64,000 nucleotides of DNA from Spironucleus salmonicida (lineage: Eukaryota > Fornicata > Diplomonadida > Hexamitidae), in NCBI GenBank assembly GCA_000497125.2, contig CM035321.1:1144001-1208000 (forward strand). The letters run 5' to 3'. The stretch's first letter is position 1. Each line of letters opens with the position of its first letter. Shown piece by piece: positions 57,952 to 64,000 of this stretch. The position numbers were made by a program, and so were the translations under genes. The notes below the pieces were generated by a model. The model had not been told where the DNA came from. It saw only the letters and a list, made by a program, of their open reading frames with translations, and ran no database searches.

Positions 57952-58476
57952 TATTAGTGGAGTGGTAAGGAGCGGAGAAAGATACAAGGATATTTATATT
58001 AATATTTGTATAACAACAAAAGGTATTATAGAGAGTCACAATTAATTAAAAATAATACTATAATCTTAATAAAGATAAACATAGTCTTTGGTAAAAAACA
58101 AATAGAAAATGTAATTCTAACTAATTTTTAATTCTCATAATTAAGAGATAAATATATAAAATGATGTATAAATCATATAGTACATAAAGTTTCATTTTTT
58201 TTAATAACTAAGATAGACAATAAATTAAATTTAACTGTATAATAGCATTATTTATTAAAAATACGATGCTAGACCCGTAATTATAGGTTTTAGTATAGGT
58301 AGATAACAAATGATAATATTAATTTGTGATCGAAGCTAAAAATTGGTAGTATATTAAAACCGACGGAATGATTTGACTAAATATTATAATATTATATTAT
58401 AAAATATTTGATTAGTTTTTTGAAAACACTTTTATTAATAACATGATATATAAATTATTTTTTGATAACAATAAGA
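57952..58476. other. A+T-rich divergent intergenic region
   Basis: 525 bp, nearly all A/T; likely promoters for the genes on both sides. ATATTATAATATTATATT near 58380 is the commonest upstream motif type in this window. Confidence 0.5.
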
Positions 58477-58650
58477 ATGCCTGTAAAGTCAATGAGCAAG
58501 AAATCATCAAAAGATAAAGACCTAACATTTGACATTGACAATGATTCGACATTTAAAGAATTATAAAACCATATAGATCTGAGCAAAAGCTAAAAAGCCT
58601 CGTTATCTTTAGGTAAAAATGATGATATTGATATTATTATAGATGATTGA
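58477..58650 (+). CDS. Hypothetical 57-residue protein
   Basis: ATG at 58477, TGA at 58648-58650. Start MPVKSMSKKSSKDKDL is basic, followed by an acidic Asp/Ile-rich end (KNDDIDIIIDD). Two TAA codons are read as Gln. Small and highly charged; could be a disordered binding peptide. Placed just downstream of an A+T-rich promoter-like motif. Confidence 0.45.
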
Positions 58651-58828
58651 TACTATTTTTACTACATTTAATGATAAAATCGAATTTCGTGATATTCTTT
58701 TATCTTTTTTTATTTTAAAAGTTATTATTATACAGTTAAACGTAAAATAACTCACCTACTTATTAGTATTATTATATTATAGTATTAAATATTTTGTTTT
58801 ATACTGCGCGCATTCCCCTTCTAAAAAA

Positions 58829-59503
58829 ATGCCCATGATGAATCCTCACACAAAATTTGATAACCGCTCAATAGTTCATGAAATTTCACTTCGTCCTGAA
58901 ATACCTGATCGTCAGCGTGCAATCGAAATTCTCACGGCCGCCATGGAAGCTCTTAAAAACCATGCTATGGACACTCTTCGCGCTCGCAAGGGTATTATCA
59001 TCCCTGGATTTGGTACTGCTTTTTACGAAAACTCTTTCGACAAAACATACGAAAAACCTGTTAGGTAGCTCAGATTTGTATTTGATACCAAATTCTTAGA
59101 AGATTTCAAACTTAAATCCCACATTTTGCAAAAGCAGTCGTCCTTCGACGTCCAGGGCATGGCATTTATCGACAAACACGGTCCCATGAACAGACTAAAT
59201 TTCAACGTTATCGGCTCCTTGGCAGGCTATGATCCCCGCGACTGCAAAGAGGGCTACGAGCTCTTTATGCTGGAGCTGAAGAGATTTTTGCGCGCTGGAA
59301 GAGACGGAAAAGTCGAATTCGGCTTCGGAACCTTAACAATCGACAACTATAACGCAAAATTCGAAATCAACAAAATGTTGCTGCAGGAGCTCGGCCAAAC
59401 CGGCGTTCTGTGCACCGTGAAGACTGCGCAGGCATTGGTGTCCACGATCGGAACTTTTAGGCCAACCGAGAGCATGACGGGCGTCTTGTGCGTCAAAAAA
59501 TGA
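58829..59503 (+). CDS. CCDC81-type HU-domain protein
   Basis: A 224-residue protein, ATG at 58829 (a second ATG two codons later), TGA at 59501-59503. It shows the two-lobed plan of eukaryotic CCDC81 HU domains: a helical segment (RAIEILTAAMEALKNHAMDTLRARK), then the HU-like turn KGIIIPGFGTAFYE; in the second lobe RRFLRAGRDGKVEFGFGTLTI-like text (FLRAGRDGKVEFGFGTLTID) repeats the G-F-G-T pattern. One internal TAG is read as Gln. In other protists CCDC81-HU proteins are linked to basal bodies and flagella rather than DNA. Convergent with the next gene at 18 bp. Confidence 0.7.
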
Positions 59504-59521
59504 TTTTTATCCATTCCTCAC

Positions 59522-60562
59522 TCATACCCTCGTGTCCATGGCGACCGCGAACGCCTCGCGCTTCCCGCCGCTCAGAACCCTCAGAATCCTTGCTTTTCCC
59601 TCGAACTCCGCGCCGTTCTTGACGACCACCCGGCAAATCGACCTGCCGAGCTCCACGACCCTTATATCACCACTCCCAACAAGCTCCTCGGCCCAGTTCG
59701 TGAAAATCGCGCTGTCGCCGACGATTTGGGCCACTTTCTGACTCTTGCAGCACACAATCAGGAATTCTACGAGAATAGGAACGGAATTCGAGTCGTCTAT
59801 ATCAGTTCCGAGCTCGCTGATGAAGCGTACCAGCCCCGTCGAGATGCTCTTCTTCTGGCCAAGAATTTCGTGCAAAAAGCGGTCCTGGAAGGGCAGGAAC
59901 TTGGTGTGGATTTGCGTCAAAACTGCAGCTAGAACTGAGAGCAGCCAGTCGCGCGATTTCGTCGAAATCTCGACGATCTCCTTCTGCTGACCGTTCAAAA
60001 CTACGGCCAAAAGGAGCGAATTTGAGCAGGAAATTGGGATTTTGATGCACAGGCTGCTGATCTGCTCCTGGATAGCTGTGCTGTTCAGTTTCGCCGCCCG
60101 CATGTAAAAATTGTACGCAAAACTACAGTAGAAAGAAAGAGCGAAATCTTAATATGAAGATATCATAATGAAGTTGTCTGCGAGAAAATCTGCCGCTCCG
60201 TCGATCAAAAATTTCGATGCGGCAGCAGTAGCAAGAGAGGTGTAGATTGCTGAGTAGTCAGGCGCTAGGAAGTCGCGTTTTGCCGTTTAGTTGGACAGTT
60301 TTGGGTCTGTTTCTACCTGCTGCTCAAACTCAAGCTAGGATCGTTTAAAATGGGAAGTAAGAACCTGTAGCATCTCCAATTGGAAAAAAACCTGATCTAA
60401 TATAATAAATTCATCGAAAAAATCCAAAAAATCGTCCAAGTTTAACTGTTCTAACAGAGGAACCGGGTCAATTACATTTTAATGGATATACTATATAGCA
60501 GAAAGAAGATCTGGAAAAGGCTCTGGTCTAATTGACTTAAAATACTCAGCTAAAACGTCCAT
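59522..60562 (-). CDS. Helical protein, 346 residues
   Basis: ATG at 60562 (MDVLAEYFKSIRPEPFPDL), TGA at 59522-59524. All-alpha composition with a first third rich in Phe/Leu/Asp (LDDFLDFFDEFIILDQVFFQ), and later helices (LLAVVLNGQQKEIVEISTK; VPILVEFLIVCCKSQKVAQI), ending with a small Gly/Lys-rich segment. The pattern fits an ARM-like solenoid. Not recognised. Divergent from BBS9 with 71 bp between starts, so the two are probably co-regulated, and a flagellum-linked role is possible but unproven. Confidence 0.65.
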
Positions 60563-60633
60563 TTATAGAGGTTCCTGAATGAAATATTATATTATAAATA
60601 TAAATAAATTGTGATTTTTAAACCACTTCATAA
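60563..60633. promoter_or_regulatory. 71-bp bidirectional promoter region
   Basis: Between the starts of the helical protein gene and BBS9. Contains ATATTATATTATAAATATAA in the middle, the same motif type as in other start regions here. Role inferred from position. Confidence 0.5.
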
Positions 60634-63102
60634 ATGTACCCAATTCGAACACTCAGTTCAATTTAGTCTGACATTGGATAAGATATTGATACTACATTAA
60701 CTGCAAATTTATTACGTATGAAATAAGTGCAGCTAATTACGGGGTCAACATCTGGTAATATATAGATTTTTAAGGTATCGCAAACACCTTCACCGCAGGA
60801 TTTGCTTATTAACCACTAAACTTCGTCTGCTATTGTTGGATTACAAGTTGGATTTTTTTCATCTATGCATAATTCCTTGGATGATTCTGAACGATTAGAG
60901 CTAGCTGTTATTCATCCAAATTCTATAGAAATTCTTTAACCAAAAAAGTCATAGACTAATTCAATTGAGTTATAATAATTAGTATCTATTTAAATAAATA
61001 AAATAGGTTCATTTACAGTTGCACATAGACCTTAAACTTAACTAGACGAAAATAAGAACAAGAGAACATTTATTAGTTCCTATCTTATTATTAAAACTTT
61101 TGACTCACAATTACTATTAATTTAACGTAAAATTCTAGCTAAGCTTAAACTTTCTTTTAGGTATTCTCTCCCTTCACCAATATCATATTCACCGCTTTCT
61201 GATACTTTAATTATATCAACTTTCGAATATTCAGTACTTGCTATAGATTTTTAAGATTTACTAACATAGCAGGATAATTCTTTAGCATCACAAGATGAAG
61301 AAAAATTAAAGGTCAAATTTGAAGTAGTATTAAATGATAGAATATAATAATTACATTGTGGAAGATTTTTCCGTTCAGATTCGTAAAAGACAGGAGAGAT
61401 TTGTGTAGTAACACCACGTAACATAGTATTCTTCGATTTAACTGGAAAATTAGTTAAAGAAGTTAAAATAGATAACCTTGTAGTTAAACTGAGTTTTATT
61501 TATAGCCAGAGTACAAAATATTCAGAAATAATATCTACCTTGATTTTAACTTAAAATTCTATCTAAATCTTAAGTTCTGGAATAATTAAATGGAAAGGCA
61601 TTTTTAGTGAAAAATTAGTTGTACAAACAGTAAAAGACGACTAGTCTCTTAAAATAGTTAAATAAGAAGAGGAGAAACCTTAAGAGAACGAAGATGAATT
61701 TATTATTACCCCAAAACATTAAATATAACAAAAATAAACATTTAAAGCTCCTTTAAAAGCATAAACTGCAACGAACTTTTAACTTAATTAGGTATTGTTT
61801 CCTATCTGTATTTCAACGTCATTTTCAATATCTCAATAGTTTCATGCATCAAATATGAAAAGCTCACCTTTAATTTTAGATTAACCTGGATATTTTATTT
61901 TAACATATTCAGAAGGATTGTAATAAGTTTCCTTTTTCGGTACAACCTAATAAAATTTTTCAAAATTTTAACCTATTGCTATTCCAACTTCATAAATTTC
62001 TAAATAGATTAAAGAACAGTTATAATAAGAACTTTAGCAGACAAATCAAGAAAATAAGGAGAACGTAGATTAGCATCTTAATATAAAAATTGCTAATATA
62101 ACACCAACATAAAATGGAATTGAAACTTAATTTCAGATTGAATTTGAAAGTTCTTTAAATGTTACAAATCTTACAATTTAATTATCTGCTTTTAATTAAA
62201 ATTTTACAACCAGTTTTGATAATAAGGGCTCAATATTTTAAATTGATGAAGTACGTTCTTTTAAAAAGATAAATACAATATGTACTATTACATTCCCGTT
62301 AAATTTCTTTGTCTCTTATCAAGAAATTGGATTTTTAGCCTGCTCAGAGTATAATTTTTAGAGTTTAAGAACTTCAGTTTTTGTTCCATTATCATTATTA
62401 TCATATAATGTCTTTGGACCTATTCCAACACAATAGTTTGCATATAAAATAGATTTATAATTTGAAATTCCATTCTAATCACTAAAGCACTTTTTAGCTC
62501 AAAAATCATTCCCTGAGGAAATATTAAACGAATTGGAAACTAAAAGCTTAGGTATAAAGAATTTAGATGGATCAATTGCTTAAATATCACAATTAAACAA
62601 TTCTACTCTCCAAGTATCTTCAAACAATATAGAGTAAATATTTCCAGGACTTGATTTTCTTCTTAGTTATGAATTAAATTATTTGTTTAACTTCGATAAA
62701 TCTATAATAATTACAGCTATAAGTAATTTGAAAAACTAATCTAAAACATAAAATGTAGTTAAAATTGAAGATGTTTTAGCTTAAATATTATAAAAATTTG
62801 GAGCAGAAAATGAAAAAGTTTCTACAAATTTGAATGGAGTATATAGCGAAAGGGAAAACTTTGGTGAAAATATTGAAGTTATAACCGATTATATAGAAGG
62901 TCTATGTAGTAGAATTACTAGTGGAGATAATTCTGGAAAAATAGAAATAGAAAGACTGCGTGGCGTGGCATGTTTATTATGTTGTCTAAAGTATAAATAG
63001 GTTGATGTAATTAGCTAGGAGCGAAAAATTAAAACTGGATTTGGGGATAAAGAAGGCTTTGAAGGTATTTTTGGAACTAAACTTGAAAATTTTTTAGACT
63101 GA
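60634..63102 (+). CDS. BBS9: BBS9 / PTHB1-like BBSome subunit
   Basis: An 822-residue protein, ATG at 60634, TGA at 63100-63102. N-terminal beta-propeller: LITGSTSGNIQIFK at about 37-50, LAVIHPNSIEIL near 97-108, FRYSLPSPISYSPLSDTLII near 180, ICVVTPRNIVFFDLTGKLVKE at about 256-276, LTQNSIQILSSGIIKW near 308, and FILTYSEGLQQVSFFGT near 410. The order and wording match BBS9, where the propeller ends in the same GxIxWxxxF blade pattern. A hinge helix (KQIKEQLQQELQQTNQENKE) is followed by a beta appendage (QFQIEFESSLNVTNLTIQLS) and a C-terminal helical part. BBS9 is a core subunit of the BBSome, which moves membrane proteins in and out of flagella. Almost every Gln is TAA/TAG. Assignment rests on recalled family features; a profile search would settle it. 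Confidence 0.75.
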
Positions 63103-63207
63103 TTGGAAATTTTCATAATTTACATATTAATATAACAGTAAGTAAAAGTCTAATATATGAAATTATATATATGAGCCATTTTTATATGATTACTGAAAAA
63201 TTTAATT

Positions 63208-63621
63208 TCACTTAATAAAAATTCTTGCTAATGGAGATTAGTTGGGCTAACTTTAAGAATTTTCATTTCTTATAACAAAGTCATTTTAGTTTAAAAAATC
63301 ATTTATTTTAAGTACGGTAGGTTCAAATGTAGGAGTATTTGTAGAATTCTTTTGAGATATTGCCTCTTCACAATAGGAGAACGAGCAATCTATATCACTT
63401 AGTATAGGTTTAAATTTTGTAGTATATGTATTTTCATTTATCGAAAAATTACTAGTGTTCTAAAATAAATTTGACTTAACTTTTTATTCCATTATCACTA
63501 AATGAAATGAATAAGTAGAGAGAAATTTAGTGTATATATCATCATTTTTTAATAATATCTATAAATTATGCTTAATGGCTGCTATTGGCAGTAAATCTGC
63601 TGCTTTAATGTAATGATTCAT
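63208..63621 (-). CDS. Hypothetical 137-residue protein
   Basis: ATG at 63621, TGA at 63208-63210. Starts with a helix (MNHYIKAADLLPIAAIKHNLQ), then a Ser/Thr/Asn-rich, probably disordered remainder with two Cys (DIDCSFSYCEEA) and a Gln/Ser/Asn stretch near the end (ENSQSQPNQSP). Six or more TAA/TAG codons are read as Gln. Unrecognised. Convergent with BBS9, with about 105 bp between stops. Confidence 0.55.
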
Positions 63622-64000
63622 TTTATAATAATATTTGTAAAACTCTAATCTATTTTTATATGTATTTATAAAGAACTAATTATTTCTATTTTTAACATTT
63701 TAATTCCTTTATAATTATTTCTATAAATAATAAAGTTATATGATTTGTCATTTTATACACAAGTTCTCTAATATTTTCATAAATATGTACTACATGAAAT
63801 TTTTATGAGAATGGTTTGGTTAGTAAATAAAAATAGGAGTGAATAGTAGGATTAAATTTTTCTGTTTTTGGATAACAAGTTAAAATTAAATATCTATTTT
63901 AATCGATAGAACAAACTTTCTAAAGTAAAACTTATTTTTGAGAGTGGGTAAGTAAATATAAATACTATACTTTGCCTATACAGTCCCCAAAATTTTACAA
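63622..64000. other. A+T-rich end of window
   Basis: 379 bp with no frame or RNA gene I can support; it probably contains the promoter of the gene at 63208-63621. Confidence 0.45.

Overview
This window looks like nuclear DNA of a flagellated protist that reads TAA and TAG as glutamine and stops only at TGA. Read with the standard code, most genes break into short pieces; with TAA/TAG = Gln they become long, frame-consistent proteins (for example 1,669, 1,355, 979 and 2,568 residues). Genes are almost all intronless, convergent genes lie 10-20 bp apart, several divergent pairs share promoters of about 60-110 bp, and cysteine-rich proteins with a C-terminal membrane anchor occur. Together this fits a hexamitid diplomonad (Hexamita/Trepomonas/Spironucleus group) best; that assignment is inference from code, gene structure and protein types, not from a database match.

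Layout. Positions 1-15159 hold three successive long inverted repeats. Palindromes I (1-3896) and II (5639-10567) are copies of one arm-spacer-arm unit; each arm carries a divergent pair (a 73-residue protein and a La-type xRRM/RGG RNA-binding protein) plus a gene cut by the arm/spacer junction, and II also carries a 103-residue gene at its outer ends. Palindrome III (11036-15159) has 2,004-bp arms, each with a ubiquitin-like protein gene, a 171-residue coiled-coil gene and a deoxynucleoside kinase gene. From 15.2 to 17.3 kb come a degraded gene, small genes, a tRNA-Ser(GCT) and a two-pass membrane protein. A 1,669-residue ASH/MSP-type axonemal protein follows (17.6-22.6 kb), then 3.5 kb of AT-rich DNA ending in a roughly 68-copy AATC microsatellite.

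From 26.7 to 39.4 kb lie a divergent pair of helical proteins, a coiled-coil protein, an acidic protein, a class I methyltransferase, a 1,355-residue helical protein and a tandem pseudokinase-kinase protein. A 2,568-residue SHIPPO/STPGR flagellar protein with thirteen near-identical 546-bp repeats occupies 40.0-47.7 kb. The right side (48.5-63.6 kb) has another helical protein, two cysteine-rich membrane proteins, small membrane proteins and broken membrane-protein genes, cysteinyl-tRNA synthetase, a CCDC81-type HU protein, and BBS9 (a BBSome subunit) divergent from a helical protein.

Functionally, four loci (ASH protein, STPGR protein, CCDC81-HU protein, BBS9) point to flagellum structure and traffic; CysRS and tRNA-Ser serve translation; the kinase in palindrome III serves deoxynucleotide salvage. 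Two compositional classes coexist: G+C-rich genes that mostly write Gln as CAG, and A+T-rich genes that mostly write it as TAA/TAG.
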